Shown here: one piece after another, positions 28,133 through 39,723 of the stretch | Layout of the letters: each line of letters begins with the position of its first letter | Position numbering within the stretch: position 1 is the first letter of the stretch | Assembly (NCBI GenBank): GCA_021773305.1 | Contig: JAJFKH010000097.1 | Location: forward strand, 1 to 47,311 | Direction: 5' to 3' | DNA from: Gammaproteobacteria bacterium | GTDB lineage: Bacteria > Pseudomonadota > Gammaproteobacteria > UBA1113 | DNA: 47,311 nucleotides | Notes under the pieces: generated by a model | Told to the model about the DNA's origin: nothing | The model's input: the letters and a program-made list of their open reading frames with translations, nothing else | Databases searched by the model: none | Program-made: the position numbers and the translations under genes

Positions 28133-30145
28133 GTGGGTCATAAATTTACCATTTCATCACCCTTTTCTCCAGCAGGGGATCAACCCCAGGCGATTGCCAA
28201 GCTTACTCAGGGGATTGATAATGGCTTAGCCAATCAAACTCTACTCGGTGTTACTGGATCGGGAAAGACATTTAGCATAGCCCATATTATTAGCAACTGC
28301 CAGCGACCTGCGATGATTATGGCACCCAATAAAACCCTAGCAGCTCAACTTTATGGCGAGATGAAAGAGTTTTTTCCGCATAATGCCGTTGAGTATTTTG
28401 TGTCCTACTATGATTATTATCAACCAGAAGCGTATGTACCATCCTCAGACACTTTTATAGAAAAAGATGCTTCTATCAACGAACATATTGAGCAAATGCG
28501 ATTGTCGGCAACCAAAGCATTAATGGAGCGACGAGATACTATTATTGTTGCAACGGTTTCCGCGATTTACGGGTTGGGTGATCCGGAGTCTTATTTTAAA
28601 ATGGTCATGCACCTAGACAGAGGAGATAAAGTGGATCAACGACAAATTTTACGGCGTTTGGCTGAGTTGCAATATAGCCGCAATGATGCAGATTTTCGTC
28701 GAGCCACTTATCGAGTTAGAGGCGATGTTATTGATATTTTTCCCGCAGAATCCGATAGAGAAGCGCTGCGCATTGAGTTGTTTGACGAGGAAATTGACAA
28801 TTTATATTATTTTGATCCGCTCACCGGAGAAATGATTCGCCGGGTTCCCCGAGCAACGGTTTATCCTAAAACGCATTATGCAACGCCAAGACAAAAAATT
28901 CTTGATGCCATTGAACACATCAAGGTTGAATTAAAAGAACGATTGAAACAATTAGAAGATGCGAATAAGTTAGTTGAAGCACAACGATTAGAGCAACGCA
29001 CTCAATTTGATATAGAAATGATGCTTGAGTTAGGCTATTGTTCAGGTATTGAAAATTATTCTCGCTATCTATCCGGTAGAAACCCAGGAGAACCGCCACC
29101 GACTTTATTTGACTATCTACCTAGTGATGCATTATTAATTTTAGACGAATCTCATGTAACAGTACCGCAAATAGGTGCTATGTACAAAGGTGATCGCTCT
29201 CGAAAAGAAAATTTAGTGGAATATGGTTTTAGGATGCTCTCAGCCTTAGATAATCGACCTTTGCAATTTGAAGAATTTAAAGCACGAGCGCTTTTGACAA
29301 TTTATGTCTCGGCAACGCCGAGTGTTTATGAACTTGAACAATCCGGCTCCGATGTAGTGGAGCAAGTGGTACGTCCTACTGGGCTTGTGGATCCTGAAAT
29401 TGAAGTTCGTGGTGCCACGACCCAGGTTGATGATTTGCTTTCAGAAATTAATTTACGTGTAGAAAAGCAAGAACGGGTGCTGGCAACGACGTTAACCAAA
29501 CGAATGGCTGAAGATCTTACCGAGTACTTAAGCGAGCATGGTGTTAAAGTGCGGTACCTACATTCGGATATAGATACTGTCGAACGAGTGGAAATTATTC
29601 GTGATCTGAGACTGGGTGAATTTGATGTGCTTGTTGGGATCAATTTACTTCGTGAAGGATTAGATATGCCTGAAGTTTCTCTGGTTGCTATCCTTGATGC
29701 GGATAAAGAAGGTTTTTTGCGTTCAGAACGATCACTGATCCAAACCATCGGTCGTGCCGCCCGTAATATTAATGGCAAAGCCATTTTATATGCAGATAAA
29801 GTAACAAAATCTATGCAGCGAGCCATGGATGAAACCGATCGTCGTAGAGAAAAACAAACTTTATATAATAAAGAACACGGCATTACACCAAAGGGTGTTG
29901 CCAAAGTTGTGAAAGATATTATGGAAGGTGCTCGCTATGAAACTCAACCGTCCTCTGTCAAAAGCTTAAAAGTTATGGAGCAAGCTGCTAAATATGAAGG
30001 CTTGACTCCAGCTCAATTGAATAAACAAATTAAACAGCTAGAGAAAACAATGGTTGTGCATGCTAAAAATTTAGAATTTGAACAAGCGGCCGCTGTGCGC
30101 GATCAGATAAAAATGATCCAAGAAGGGCAACTAGGGATTACCTGA
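28133..30145 (+). CDS. uvrB: Excinuclease ABC subunit B (UvrB)
   Basis: UvrB is the damage-verifying helicase-like subunit of nucleotide excision repair. The 670-aa protein (E. coli 673) has Walker [10 protein letters not shown], the beta-hairpin region [22 protein letters not shown], helicase motifs ([26 protein letters not shown]) and the C-terminal UVR motif that binds UvrC ([21 protein letters not shown]). GTG 28133 is preferred over ATG 28121: GGAG lies 7 bases upstream of the GTG, and the resulting N-terminus ([16 protein letters not shown]) has the same length as the E. coli one. Confidence 0.96.
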   Translation: MGHKFTISSPFSPAGDQPQAIAKLTQGIDNGLANQTLLGVTGSGKTFSIAHIISNCQRPAMIMAPNKTLAAQLYGEMKEFFPHNAVEYFVSYYDYYQPEAYVPSSDTFIEKDASINEHIEQMRLSATKALMERRDTIIVATVSAIYGLGDPESYFKMVMHLDRGDKVDQRQILRRLAELQYSRNDADFRRATYRVRGDVIDIFPAESDREALRIELFDEEIDNLYYFDPLTGEMIRRVPRATVYPKTHYATPRQKILDAIEHIKVELKERLKQLEDANKLVEAQRLEQRTQFDIEMMLELGYCSGIENYSRYLSGRNPGEPPPTLFDYLPSDALLILDESHVTVPQIGAMYKGDRSRKENLVEYGFRMLSALDNRPLQFEEFKARALLTIYVSATPSVYELEQSGSDVVEQVVRPTGLVDPEIEVRGATTQVDDLLSEINLRVEKQERVLATTLTKRMAEDLTEYLSEHGVKVRYLHSDIDTVERVEIIRDLRLGEFDVLVGINLLREGLDMPEVSLVAILDADKEGFLRSERSLIQTIGRAARNINGKAILYADKVTKSMQRAMDETDRRREKQTLYNKEHGITPKGVAKVVKDIMEGARYETQPSSVKSLKVMEQAAKYEGLTPAQLNKQIKQLEKTMVVHAKNLEFEQAAAVRDQIKMIQEGQLGIT

Positions 30146-30167
30146 AAATTTCAAAACTTCATTTGGG

Positions 30168-30200
30168 GTTAATGTTGACTTAATTTTTCTTTGTTAAACT
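30168..30200 (+). promoter_or_regulatory. PmrA-box promoter for the ankyrin protein
   Basis: Positions 30168-30187 read G-TTAATGTT-GA-CTTAAT-TTT and match 15 of 18 defined positions of the PmrA box. The TTAA cores are 11 bases apart. The minus 10 TAAACT (30195-30200) begins exactly 7 bases after the box, the same spacing as at 19347-19379. Confidence 0.6.
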
Positions 30201-30239
30201 GTTTCTAATAATTTTTTAAAAAACCACAGGAGCTAGATA

Positions 30240-32261
30240 ATGAATCCAATTCAGCAGCAACTTATTGATACATTGCAAGATGACTTTCTAAATACGGTAG
30301 AAAAAATAAATGAAACCAAAGGGTTGCTTTATTGTTTAACAGAGATAGGTAAATTAAACGATGCCGCCAATTCTATTCTACAGAAAAACAAATTTCAGCC
30401 TGTTGAGTTGAGATCTAATTTAAACTTTTCAAACAAGCAAAATGAAAGTCTTGCAAAATTTGTTTTTGAGACAAATGAACAAGCCATTATGGATTTTTTT
30501 ATTGCAAATGGCATGCCTGTGGATCAAGAATTTAATATTTCCCCAGAAATCAGAATGAATTTATTGCATTTGGCTGCGAAAAACAATAATGTTGCAATGA
30601 TAGATTATTTGCTAGCTAATGGTGCAGACATTAACGCACAGATTGACAAAGAAATAAAGAAGGGTAGCCATCATACTCCACTTGTCGTCGCTTTTTGTAC
30701 TCAATCGCTGGATGCATTTAAATACCTTTTAGCACGTGATGCGAACACCTTTATTAAAGGAGAGTGTTCTCGCGTCCTCTCGTTTGATCGTAGCTACGAT
30801 CTTTATAAAAATCTATTGCACCACCATGCAAAAAAACTTGACAATTCTGATACATCAATGGATCTATTGCTATTATACTTATTGTCAAGTCCTACTTTGA
30901 CAAGTAATGAGTTAGAAGAATTATTTAGCAAGAAAAAGCAATTAAGAAACCGCTTTGTTGAATTAGTGAAAACAAGCCCTGATGATGTTCGGCTGAAACT
31001 TTTAGAAATTGCAGTAAACAAAAACACAATGCTTGGGAGATTATTCAATGCCAATGCAAAGCTTGTTTTAAGGAAAGAGACCAATACTCACATAGCCATT
31101 AAGGAGTATCTAGAGGCAATTAACAATAAGGAAGTGAGACCTAGCGCAGGAACTCAAGCCCACCGATTTTTTAATTTTCCGGAAAATACTCCTCGACAAG
31201 ATGATATTTATTTGCGAAAAATTCTAGGTATGCCAGTTGATTTGCCCAAGACGCCTGCTGTTGAAGTTGCTGCTATTTTCCCTAACAAGCTGGAACAACA
31301 GAGCGTCCCTGTGAATCGACAACTCATGGATCAATTGCGCTTTATTCTCCAAGATAGGACAATTGACCCCAGTATGAAACAGCAACAAGTTTCAGAACTT
31401 TTAAAGGTCATAAAACTGCTTAATGAAAAAATAGCTGAGCTGTTGAAGTATGACCCTATCACTAGAGTGAGTGAGGATGCTTTATTTTCTCATGTACAAG
31501 TTGATCTCAATGAATTCAAAAATGGCTATACACTGATACAGCTGGCAGCCGCATCAGGGGCTATAACCACTCTCGGGCCTCTTGCTGAAGCCGGTGTTTC
31601 TCTATCGGGTGCATTACATATTGCAGTGCAAGCGGATAAACCCAAGTGCGTAGAGAAATTGCTCGCTAATGGTGCAGATATTAATGAAAATAAAGGGGCA
31701 ACACCATTATTTCTTGCCGCGATGAATAACAATGTCCCCATGTTGGCTATTTTGCTAAAACATAACCCGCTGAAAGAAAGCATTTGTGATGGAAAAACAG
31801 CCTTGTCAACGGCTGTGAGTAAGAATCATTTCTCCGCAGCTCTCATTTTATTATTGGCAGGTGCTCAACCCTCAGCAGAAGAAAAAACAACGCTAGTACA
31901 TCGCCAAGGCAGTCTTTTTCTCGCTTTCACACGGTTCTACAGTAATGCTCCAGCAGATGTTCGACAAAAATTAATGGAAATTGCTGAAGATAAGAATACA
32001 ATAGTGGGCGATATTTTCCATACCTATACAAAAACGCGTATGGGTCGTAAATCTATTGCTAAGCAGCTTACAGAGCTAAATGCAAAAGGCGGTAATCCAG
32101 GATTTTTCAAAAAATTCCCACTGGAAAAAACCTATCATCCAGCGATGAAGGATGTGCTTGGCTTAGGTGCCCCTGCGGCGGTTGCAAACATTCAGCCTGG
32201 AGTACCTCACGGGTATCAACCCCCTAAGAATGGTGTATTTGTCATGCCGAAAATGCAGTAA
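30240..32261 (+). CDS. Ankyrin-repeat protein with duplicated architecture (candidate effector)
   Basis: This 673-aa soluble protein has two ankyrin blocks: about residues 107-175 (LLHLAAKNNNVAMIDYLLANGADIN and one degenerate repeat) and about 428-547 (HIAVQADKPKCVEKLLANGADIN, TPLFLAAMNNNVPMLAILLKH, TALSTAVSKNHFSAALILLLAGA). Each is followed by a copy of an unknown module of about 90 residues (about 238-335 and 557-643), recognisable from DDVRLKLLEIAVNKNT against ADVRQKLMEIAEDKNT. A segment at 366-405 may be coiled coil. There is no signal peptide. AGGAG lies about 6 bases upstream. Ankyrin proteins of Legionella and Coxiella are often Dot/Icm substrates; here this is inferred from the repeats and the PmrA-like promoter. 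Confidence 0.88.
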   Translation: MNPIQQQLIDTLQDDFLNTVEKINETKGLLYCLTEIGKLNDAANSILQKNKFQPVELRSNLNFSNKQNESLAKFVFETNEQAIMDFFIANGMPVDQEFNISPEIRMNLLHLAAKNNNVAMIDYLLANGADINAQIDKEIKKGSHHTPLVVAFCTQSLDAFKYLLARDANTFIKGECSRVLSFDRSYDLYKNLLHHHAKKLDNSDTSMDLLLLYLLSSPTLTSNELEELFSKKKQLRNRFVELVKTSPDDVRLKLLEIAVNKNTMLGRLFNANAKLVLRKETNTHIAIKEYLEAINNKEVRPSAGTQAHRFFNFPENTPRQDDIYLRKILGMPVDLPKTPAVEVAAIFPNKLEQQSVPVNRQLMDQLRFILQDRTIDPSMKQQQVSELLKVIKLLNEKIAELLKYDPITRVSEDALFSHVQVDLNEFKNGYTLIQLAAASGAITTLGPLAEAGVSLSGALHIAVQADKPKCVEKLLANGADINENKGATPLFLAAMNNNVPMLAILLKHNPLKESICDGKTALSTAVSKNHFSAALILLLAGAQPSAEEKTTLVHRQGSLFLAFTRFYSNAPADVRQKLMEIAEDKNTIVGDIFHTYTKTRMGRKSIAKQLTELNAKGGNPGFFKKFPLEKTYHPAMKDVLGLGAPAAVANIQPGVPHGYQPPKNGVFVMPKMQ

Positions 32262-32265
32262 TCTC

Positions 32266-32294
32266 TTGAATTTTAACCCATCTGCTGCTACTGT
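32266..32294 (+). promoter_or_regulatory. Probable promoter for tRNA-Val
   Basis: TTGAAT (32266-32271), a 17-base spacer and TACTGT (32289-32294), preceded by TGC as in an extended minus 10. It ends 12 bases before the tRNA. Confidence 0.45.
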
Positions 32295-32306
32295 ATCCTC
32301 CACAAG

Positions 32307-32381
32307 AGGCACGTAGCTCAGTGGTAGAGCACCACCTTGACATGGTGGTGGTCGGTGGTTCGATCCCACTCGTGCCTACCA
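32307..32381 (+). tRNA. tRNA-Val (GAC)
   Basis: AGGCACG pairs with CGTGCCT. The anticodon stem CCACC/GGTGG encloses loop TTGACAT, giving anticodon GAC. The T arm has GGTTCGATCCC and CCA is encoded (32379-32381). Confidence 0.95.
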
Positions 32382-32391
32382 GAGAATTGAT

Positions 32392-32427
32392 ACACCCCAC
32401 CACACAATGTTGTAGTGGGGTGTTTTT
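32392..32427 (+). terminator. Strong intrinsic terminator between tRNA-Val and thrS
   Basis: ACACCCCAC (32392-32400) pairs perfectly with GTGGGGTGT (32415-32423), followed by four more T. It lies only 23 bases ahead of the thrS start codon, so it either ends the tRNA transcript or attenuates thrS. Confidence 0.8.
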
Positions 32428-32450
32428 GTACATGTCAGTGGGAGCAGATC

Positions 32451-34385
32451 ATGATTACCGTTACATTACCCGATGGTAACGAGAAGCAATTTGAAGGGCC
32501 TATTACGCTATTTGACGTTGCTAAGTCTATTGGTTCTGGGCTAGCAAAGGCTGCTCTTGCCGGGGAAGTTGATGGTCATTTGGTCGACACATCCTTTATA
32601 GTTTCAAAAAATGTCCATGCACGTATCATTACAGGCCAGGATACGGAAGGTTTGGAGGTTATTCGTCACTCAACAGCCCACCTTCTCGCTCAAGCGGTGA
32701 AAATACTCTATCCTGACGCTCAAGTGACTATTGGGCCTGTTATTGATGAGGGTTTTTATTATGATTTTGCTTTTGACCGGGGTTTTACCCCAGATGACAT
32801 GGAAAAAATTGAAGCAAAAATGACAGAGTTGGCGAAAGCTGGATTTGAGGTGGTGCGCAGTGAAATGCCTCGGGATGAAGCTGTCACATTTTTTCGCACA
32901 ATGGGAGAAGAGTATAAAGCTAAAATTATTGAAGATATTCCCCAAGACGAAGTGCTTTCCCTCTATAAGCAGGGGGATTTCATTGATCTTTGCCGGGGAC
33001 CTCATGTGCCCAATACAAGCCATTTAAAAGCATTTAAACTCACGAAGCTGGCGGGGGCTTATTGGCGGGGGGATTCTAATAACGCTGTGCTTCAGCGAGT
33101 CTATGGCACCGCGTGGTCAGATAAAAAAGCCTTAAAGACTTATTTACATCGAATTGAAGAAGCAGAAAAACGGGATCACCGAAAGCTTGCAAAACAACTG
33201 GACTTATTTCACATACAAGAAGAAGCGCCAGGTATGGTTTTTTGGCACCACAATGGCTGGGCCTTGTATTTGATTATGGAACAGTATATCCGTGAAAAAC
33301 TTCGCGAATATGATTACGAAGAAATTAAAACCCCTCAAATCGTCGAACGAACTCTTTGGGAGCGTTCAGGCCATTGGACTAAATACCGAGAAAACATGTT
33401 CATTACTGAATCTGAGCATCATAATTTTGCCATTAAACCCATGAGTTGCCCATGCCACGTCCAAGTTTTTAATCAGGGTCTGAAAAGCTACCGAGATTTA
33501 CCTATCCGCATGGCAGAATTTGGCAATTGCCACCGAAATGAATTTTCCGGAACTCTGCACGGCTTGATGCGAGTGCGAAACTTCACCCAGGATGATGCTC
33601 ATATTTTTTGCACAGAAGATCAGTTACAGCAAGAAATTACCGTTTTATTAGACCTAGTATTTGATATTTATAGGGATTTTGGGTTTGATGGTGTGCAGTG
33701 CAAGCTATCCACCCGGCCAGAACAACGAGTAGGGAGCGATGAAGTTTGGGATAAAGCAGAAAAAGCCCTCCAGGAAACGTTGGAAACCAAAGGGATCCAG
33801 TGGGAGCTATGTCCGGGTGATGGTGCATTCTATGGGCCAAAAATTGACATGGTCTTAGAGGATTGTCTTGGCCGCCATTGGCAATGTGGTACTATCCAAC
33901 TAGACTTTCAAATGCCTGGACGGCTGGGAGCCGAATATATTGCAGAAGATGGTAGTCGCCAAACACCGGTGATGATTCATCGTGCAATTTTGGGTTCTCT
34001 GGAGCGTTTCATGGGTGTTCTCATTGAACACTACGCTGGAAATTTCCCGGTGTGGTTAGCGCCAATTCAGGTCGCAGTGATGAATATTAGCGAGAAACAG
34101 TTCAGTTATGCTCAAAAAATTGGAGAAACATTGAAAAAACGTGGTGTTAGAGTAAAAACTGACTTGCGCAATGAGAAGATTGGTTTTAAAATTCGCGAAC
34201 ATACCTTGCAGAAGGTTCCTTACTTGCTTGTCATTGGAGACAAGGAGGTTGAGAATAACCAAATATCTGTTAGGCTGAAAAATGGTCAAGATCTCGGAGC
34301 TATGGCATTGTCGGACTTTTATGGACGGCTTGACAGTGAAGTGGCTAAACGAGGAAGAATTATTGCAAAGGAGTTAACCCATTAG
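32451..34385 (+). CDS. thrS: Threonyl-tRNA synthetase
   Basis: The enzyme charges tRNA-Thr with threonine. The 644-aa product has an N-terminal TGS domain ([15 protein letters not shown]), the editing domain ([23 protein letters not shown]), the class II catalytic core and the anticodon-binding domain (about 540-640). Zinc ligands C333, H384 and H510 correspond to E. coli C334, H385 and H511. In the motif around C333 the residue two beyond it is Cys (CPCH) rather than the Gly of E. coli. ATG 32451 has GGGAG 6 bases upstream; an upstream in-frame start lies inside the terminator and is rejected. It is first in the operon with infC, rpmI and rplT. Confidence 0.97.
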   Translation: MITVTLPDGNEKQFEGPITLFDVAKSIGSGLAKAALAGEVDGHLVDTSFIVSKNVHARIITGQDTEGLEVIRHSTAHLLAQAVKILYPDAQVTIGPVIDEGFYYDFAFDRGFTPDDMEKIEAKMTELAKAGFEVVRSEMPRDEAVTFFRTMGEEYKAKIIEDIPQDEVLSLYKQGDFIDLCRGPHVPNTSHLKAFKLTKLAGAYWRGDSNNAVLQRVYGTAWSDKKALKTYLHRIEEAEKRDHRKLAKQLDLFHIQEEAPGMVFWHHNGWALYLIMEQYIREKLREYDYEEIKTPQIVERTLWERSGHWTKYRENMFITESEHHNFAIKPMSCPCHVQVFNQGLKSYRDLPIRMAEFGNCHRNEFSGTLHGLMRVRNFTQDDAHIFCTEDQLQQEITVLLDLVFDIYRDFGFDGVQCKLSTRPEQRVGSDEVWDKAEKALQETLETKGIQWELCPGDGAFYGPKIDMVLEDCLGRHWQCGTIQLDFQMPGRLGAEYIAEDGSRQTPVMIHRAILGSLERFMGVLIEHYAGNFPVWLAPIQVAVMNISEKQFSYAQKIGETLKKRGVRVKTDLRNEKIGFKIREHTLQKVPYLLVIGDKEVENNQISVRLKNGQDLGAMALSDFYGRLDSEVAKRGRIIAKELTH

Positions 34386-34908
34386 CGTATCCAATGGTAG
34401 AAAGCCTAAAACACGTATTAATGACGATATTAGGGTCAAGGAATTAAGGCTGATTGATGAAAATGGCAATAAAGCTGGGATTGTGTCTTTAGAGGACGCT
34501 TTACGTAGAGCTAAGGAGGTTCAACAAGACTTAGTTGAAGTTGCTCCCAATAGCGATCCAGTGGTTTGTCGGATCATGGATTTTGGTAAGTACCAATACC
34601 AGCAGAAGAAAAAGCTGAAAAAACCAAAGCAAATTCAATTAAAGGAGTTGAAGTTTAGGCCAGGGACGGAAGAAGGGGACTATCAGGTAAAACTACGCAA
34701 CCTGACACGTTTCTTGGAGAATGGCGATAAGGTCAAAGTCACGGTTCGTTTTAAAGGACGTGAAATGGCTCACCAAGAGTTGGGAATGAAACTACTTCAG
34801 CGTATTCGCGCTGAATTGGAAGAAGTTGCAAATATTGAACAATTCCCCAAGATGGAAGGCCGACAAATGATCATGATCGTTTCTCCAAAATCAAAAAAGA
34901 AGCCTTAG
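34381..34908 (+). CDS. infC: Translation initiation factor IF-3, AUU start
   Basis: IF-3 binds the 30S subunit, prevents premature 50S joining and rejects non-standard start codons. The frame has no ATG until 34483, but the conserved N-terminal sequence [18 protein letters not shown] lies upstream of it, so the true start is further 5'. ATT at 34381 fits: AAAGGAG is 7 bases upstream, it overlaps the thrS stop region by 5 bases, and the product is 175 aa (E. coli 180). An AUU start is the known basis of IF-3 autoregulation. The C-terminal domain ([27 protein letters not shown]) is intact. Confidence 0.93.
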   Translation: MSVSNGRKPKTRINDDIRVKELRLIDENGNKAGIVSLEDALRRAKEVQQDLVEVAPNSDPVVCRIMDFGKYQYQQKKKLKKPKQIQLKELKFRPGTEEGDYQVKLRNLTRFLENGDKVKVTVRFKGREMAHQELGMKLLQRIRAELEEVANIEQFPKMEGRQMIMIVSPKSKKKP

Positions 34909-34957
34909 CCAGGGGTTAAGGTAAGCGTTTAATTAAAGTCAATGCGGAGTAAGTAAC

Positions 34958-35161
34958 GTGGCGAAACAGTATAAATTGAAGTCAAAGAAAGGCGCTGTAA
35001 AGCGTTTTAAGGTGACTCGTGGTGGTCTTCGACGGCGTAAGGCAAATCGTAATCACATTTTAACTAAAAAGTCTCAAAAGCGTAAACGTCATTTGCGCTC
35101 TAATGATTCAGTTAAAAAATGTGATGAAAATGCCATTCAACGATTGTTAGTCGGTAGCTAG
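34958..35161 (+). CDS. rpmI: Ribosomal protein bL35
   Basis: This is a 67-aa basic protein of the 50S subunit. The sequence [28 protein letters not shown] is recognisable in its conserved parts ([13 protein letters not shown]). It starts with GTG 34958, with GGAG 8 bases upstream. It is third in the thrS-infC-rpmI-rplT order known from E. coli, where L20 represses this pair at the translational level. Confidence 0.96.
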   Translation: MAKQYKLKSKKGAVKRFKVTRGGLRRRKANRNHILTKKSQKRKRHLRSNDSVKKCDENAIQRLLVGS

Positions 35162-35173
35162 TAGGAGTCAGAT

Positions 35174-35530
35174 ATGCCAAGAGTAAAACGTGGTGTTGTA
35201 GCAAGAGCTAAACACAAAAAAATATTAAAGCAAGCTAAAGGCTACCAAGGTGCGAGAAGTCGTGTTTTTCGTGTGGCAAAGCAGGCGGTTATTAAAGCAG
35301 GGCAGTATGCCTATCGCGATCGCCGTCAGCGTAGACGGCAATTTAGAGCCTTATGGATCCAACGGATTAATGCAGGTGCCAGGCAGTACGGTCTGAGCTA
35401 TAGTCAATTCATCAATGGCTTGAAAAAAGCGAATATTGAGGTTGATAGAAAAGTCTTAGCGGATTTAGCAGTCATGGAAAAAGCAGGGTTTGAAGCGATC
35501 ATTAATAAAGCTAAAGAAGCCTTAGCTTAA
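35174..35530 (+). CDS. rplT: Ribosomal protein bL20
   Basis: This is a 118-aa basic protein needed early in 50S assembly. The family pattern is clear: [49 protein letters not shown] and [15 protein letters not shown] lies upstream with 8-base spacing, 12 bases after rpmI. A terminator follows. Confidence 0.97.
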   Translation: MPRVKRGVVARAKHKKILKQAKGYQGARSRVFRVAKQAVIKAGQYAYRDRRQRRRQFRALWIQRINAGARQYGLSYSQFINGLKKANIEVDRKVLADLAVMEKAGFEAIINKAKEALA

Positions 35531-35548
35531 TCCGTATTTTCTTATGAA

Positions 35549-35580
35549 GAGCGCCTGGTGAATTCAGGCGTTCTTTTTTT
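35549..35580 (+). terminator. Intrinsic terminator between rplT and pheS
   Basis: GAGCGCCTG (35549-35557) pairs with CAGGCGTTC (35565-35573; one G-T pair), followed by seven T. In E. coli this spot holds the pheM leader and attenuator; here no phenylalanine-rich leader peptide is seen. Confidence 0.85.
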
Positions 35581-35582
35581 AG

Positions 35583-36635
<1,053 letters not shown>

Positions 36636-36649
36636 GTAGGGTACCGAAT

Positions 36650-39019
36650 ATGCGATTTAATCAGCAGTGGCTGGAAGAAAAAATATCAACTCAATTGCAA
36701 ACTGACGATTTAGTCAAACGCTTTACTATGGCGGGTTTAGAAATTGATGTGGTAGAGCCTGTGGCTAAACCCTTTACCCATGTTGTTGTAGCACAGGTGA
36801 CACATATTGAAGCCCATCCTGATGCAAAGAAGCTTAACATTACTCAAGTGGATGCTGGCGATAAAACGCCGTATCAAGTTGTCTGCGGGGCCGCTAATGT
36901 TGCCAAAGGGATGAAAGTTGCTTTTGCAAAAATAGGTGCTGTCATTGGCGATGATTTTAAGATTAAGGAAGCAACCCTTCGAGGTGTGCAATCTTATGGC
37001 ATGCTATGTTCTGCAAAAGAATTAGGTTTAGCTGAATCCAGCGAAGGCATTTTAGCCCTATCCGAAGATGCTCCTATTGGGGAGGATTTTCGTGATTATT
37101 TACAACTTGATGATACTTCTATTGAACTTGAGCTAACCCCAAACAGGGGAGATTGTCTTAGCATAGAAGGTCTAGCCAGGGAAACCGCAACCTTATTTGA
37201 TTGTGAATTTATCAGTACAACTCACAGCCGAATAGAAACCCAATGTGATGCTACATTAGATGTTACTGTCCAAGCCACAAAAGATTGTCCTCGTTATGTA
37301 GGCAGAATAATTCGTAACATTGACCTTAACCAACATTCTCCACTATGGCTTCAAGAAAAATTACGTCGCTGTGGATTACGCAGTATTGATCCGGTGGTTG
37401 ATGTAACCAATTATGTCTTGCTGGAGCTGGGACAGCCATTACATGCTTTCGATAGTGAAAAAATTCAAGGTGGGATTGTTGTCCGCAAAGCTCATTCAGG
37501 AGAAAGCATTACCTTACTGGATAAACAAATTATTGAATTAGACGATGAAAGCTTAGTGATTGCCGATCATAAAGGGCCTCTTGCCTTAGCAGGTATTATG
37601 GGGGGCTTGGATAGCGGTGTGAGCGCAGACACCCAGCATATATTTTTAGAAAGTGCCTTTTTTGCTCCAGAACATATTGCAGGTCGTGCACGACGTTATG
37701 GTTTGCATACAGATTCTTCTCACCGCTTTGAACGAGGCGTGGATTACATGCTTCAAGTTAAAGGAATTGAGAGGGCGACAGAATTGCTACTTTCTATTGT
37801 TGGAGGAAAACCAGGGCCTATTATCGAAGTTAAAAATGATTTACCCCAAGAGAAAAATATTTTATTGCGAACAGCCCAAGTCCCTAGAATTTTGGGGACG
37901 AATGTAGAGCCTCAGAAAATAGAATGTATTTTACAGCATTTAGGGATGAAACTGTCTTCAGAAAAGGGGGGATGGCAAGTCACTATTCCTAGTTTTCGTT
38001 TTGATATTATTCAGGAAATCGATCTCATTGAAGAGATTGCTCGGGTTTATGGTTATGAATCCATACCGAGTCATCGCCCGAAGGTCGCTTTAAAAATGCA
38101 ACCTGCCACAGAAACAAAACTCAGTGAACTTTTATTTGCCCAGGTATTAGTTGACCGCGACTATTGCGAAGCCATCAATTATAGTTTTGTTGATCCAACC
38201 CTACAAAAACGACTGTATCAGAAAAGCGAAGCGATTCACTTGGTTAACCCTATTTCCGCAGACTTAGGAGTCATGCGCCAGCAATTATGGCCAGGATTAA
38301 TCAAATCCTTTTTGCATAACATTAACCGGCAGCAACCCAGGATCCGGCTTTTTGAGCGAGGCTTGACCTTTATTAAAGAAGAAAATGAAATCATACAAAA
38401 ATCAAAGCTAGGAGGCTTGTGCTGGGGAGCGGCTTTTCGTGAAAATTGGTCTACTCAATCTCGCCCTGTGGATTTTTTCGACTGCAAGTCGGATGTGGAA
38501 TCGCTGCTAGCACTGACAGGCTGTGGTCATGAATTTGAATTTCGACCAATCGAGAGCCATCCACTCCATCCTGGGCAGAGCGCATCTGTTGTGCGCAAGG
38601 GAGAAATTATTGGACAATTGGGTGCTTTGCATCCAGAAATCAGCCATGCTCTTGAAATTCCAGGAAATATTTTTCTATTTGAACTCGATTTAGACAGTTT
38701 AATTCCTGCAAAATTACCAAATTTTGCTAAACTTTCTAAGTACCCCTCCATTCGGCGTGATATTGCTATTTGGGTGGATAGGAAACTGCCAGCAGCCACC
38801 GTTTGCAACGCTATCAAGGATACAATCGGTAATTGGCTAGTAGATATACATTTATTTGATGTATATTTGCCAGAGGCAGAAGCTGAGCGTAAAAGTTTAG
38901 CATTTGGATTTACATTGCAACATTCGGATCGTACACTTATTGATATTGAAATCAATGAGTTAGTATATAAAGTTGAGAATGTACTTGAAGATAAATTTGC
39001 AGCAAGCGTAAGGAAATAG
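36650..39019 (+). CDS. pheT: Phenylalanyl-tRNA synthetase, beta subunit
   Basis: This is the 789-aa partner of PheS that binds tRNA and edits mischarged tyrosine. Domains in order: tRNA-binding OB fold (about 40-150; [24 protein letters not shown]), B3/B4 editing domain (about 215-390; SHRFERGVD), B5 domain (about 400-475), a catalytic-like core, and the C-terminal anticodon-binding FDX domain (about 695-788; [22 protein letters not shown]). Its length is close to E. coli PheT (795). It is directly followed by ihfA, the E. coli order. Confidence 0.97.
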   Translation: MRFNQQWLEEKISTQLQTDDLVKRFTMAGLEIDVVEPVAKPFTHVVVAQVTHIEAHPDAKKLNITQVDAGDKTPYQVVCGAANVAKGMKVAFAKIGAVIGDDFKIKEATLRGVQSYGMLCSAKELGLAESSEGILALSEDAPIGEDFRDYLQLDDTSIELELTPNRGDCLSIEGLARETATLFDCEFISTTHSRIETQCDATLDVTVQATKDCPRYVGRIIRNIDLNQHSPLWLQEKLRRCGLRSIDPVVDVTNYVLLELGQPLHAFDSEKIQGGIVVRKAHSGESITLLDKQIIELDDESLVIADHKGPLALAGIMGGLDSGVSADTQHIFLESAFFAPEHIAGRARRYGLHTDSSHRFERGVDYMLQVKGIERATELLLSIVGGKPGPIIEVKNDLPQEKNILLRTAQVPRILGTNVEPQKIECILQHLGMKLSSEKGGWQVTIPSFRFDIIQEIDLIEEIARVYGYESIPSHRPKVALKMQPATETKLSELLFAQVLVDRDYCEAINYSFVDPTLQKRLYQKSEAIHLVNPISADLGVMRQQLWPGLIKSFLHNINRQQPRIRLFERGLTFIKEENEIIQKSKLGGLCWGAAFRENWSTQSRPVDFFDCKSDVESLLALTGCGHEFEFRPIESHPLHPGQSASVVRKGEIIGQLGALHPEISHALEIPGNIFLFELDLDSLIPAKLPNFAKLSKYPSIRRDIAIWVDRKLPAATVCNAIKDTIGNWLVDIHLFDVYLPEAEAERKSLAFGFTLQHSDRTLIDIEINELVYKVENVLEDKFAASVRK

Positions 39020-39021
39020 AT

Positions 39022-39330
39022 ATGGCGCTGACAAAGGCGAACATTGCTGAAAAGCTAACCGATGTGATTGGCTTAAATAAGCGAGAATCAACAGATTTAG
39101 TTGAGCTTTTTTTCAAAGAACTTATTGGCTCTTTATCTACGGGGAATATTGTGAAGCTTTCAGGTTTCGGAAATTTTTCTCTACGAGATAAAAAAAGCAG
39201 ACCGGGTCGAAACCCTAAGACAGGAGAATTAGTGATGATTGCTCCGAGAAGAGTGGTTAATTTTCATGCAGGCCAAAAGTTAAAGGCAAAAATTGAGCGG
39301 AACACTTCAGATCCTGCCGCAGGGGAGTGA
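39022..39330 (+). CDS. ihfA: Integration host factor, alpha subunit
   Basis: IHF-alpha bends DNA sharply at specific sites as a heterodimer with IHF-beta. The 102-aa protein has the HU/IHF fold: [37 protein letters not shown] with the minor-groove-inserting proline, and [13 protein letters not shown]. The position after pheT and the close match to E. coli IhfA favour IHF-alpha over HU. AAGGAAA lies about 6 bases upstream of ATG 39022, 2 bases after the pheT stop. Confidence 0.95.
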   Translation: MALTKANIAEKLTDVIGLNKRESTDLVELFFKELIGSLSTGNIVKLSGFGNFSLRDKKSRPGRNPKTGELVMIAPRRVVNFHAGQKLKAKIERNTSDPAAGE

Positions 39331-39332
39331 TA

Positions 39333-39707
39333 TTGAGCGATAACAGCCAGGTTTTGCCGCCTATCCCGGAGCGACGTTACTTTACCATAGGAGAGGCGAG
39401 CAGCCTCTGTGAAGTGAAACCTCATGTCCTTCGATACTGGGAGCAAGAATTTCCTCAACTGTCACCCAGCAAGCGAAGGGGGAATAGACGTTATTACCAA
39501 CGAGATGATGTGCTACTGATTCGTGAAATAAAAGATTTACTCCATATCCAAGGCTATACGATTAATGGTGCGCGAGGCTTGCTCACAAACAGTAAAGAAA
39601 ACAACCATCCTGCCTCAAAAAAAACCAGATTAAGGGATTTAGCAGACGAACTCGATTCTATTATTGCTGAACTTCAAGAAGATCCTTTATTCCACTCAAT
39701 TAATTAG
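39333..39707 (+). CDS. MerR-family transcriptional regulator
   Basis: This 124-aa protein has an N-terminal winged helix of the MerR type ([30 protein letters not shown], in parts: [17 protein letters not shown]) and an [13 protein letters not shown] wing. The C-terminal half is short and without a metal-binding cysteine set, so the effector is unknown. TTG 39333 has GGGGAG 5 bases upstream; GTG 39327, overlapping the ihfA stop, would add two residues. Genes of this type often follow ihfA in gammaproteobacteria. It is last before tRNA-Pro. Confidence 0.9.
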   Translation: MSDNSQVLPPIPERRYFTIGEASSLCEVKPHVLRYWEQEFPQLSPSKRRGNRRYYQRDDVLLIREIKDLLHIQGYTINGARGLLTNSKENNHPASKKTRLRDLADELDSIIAELQEDPLFHSIN

Positions 39708-39723
39708 GTAGAATGTGCGGTCT

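Noticed and set aside
29326-29904. 192-aa minus-strand ORF inside uvrB
   Set aside because: Antisense shadow of conserved uvrB sequence; Ser/Arg-rich with no independent support.
32163-32433. Minus-strand ORFs with GSNHRPPPCQGGALPLSYV-type sequence
   Set aside because: Antisense readings of tRNA-Val and the flanking terminator.
35544-35561. MKSAW mini-ORF as a pheM-like leader peptide
   Set aside because: No Phe codons and no ribosome site, and it overlaps the terminator stem.
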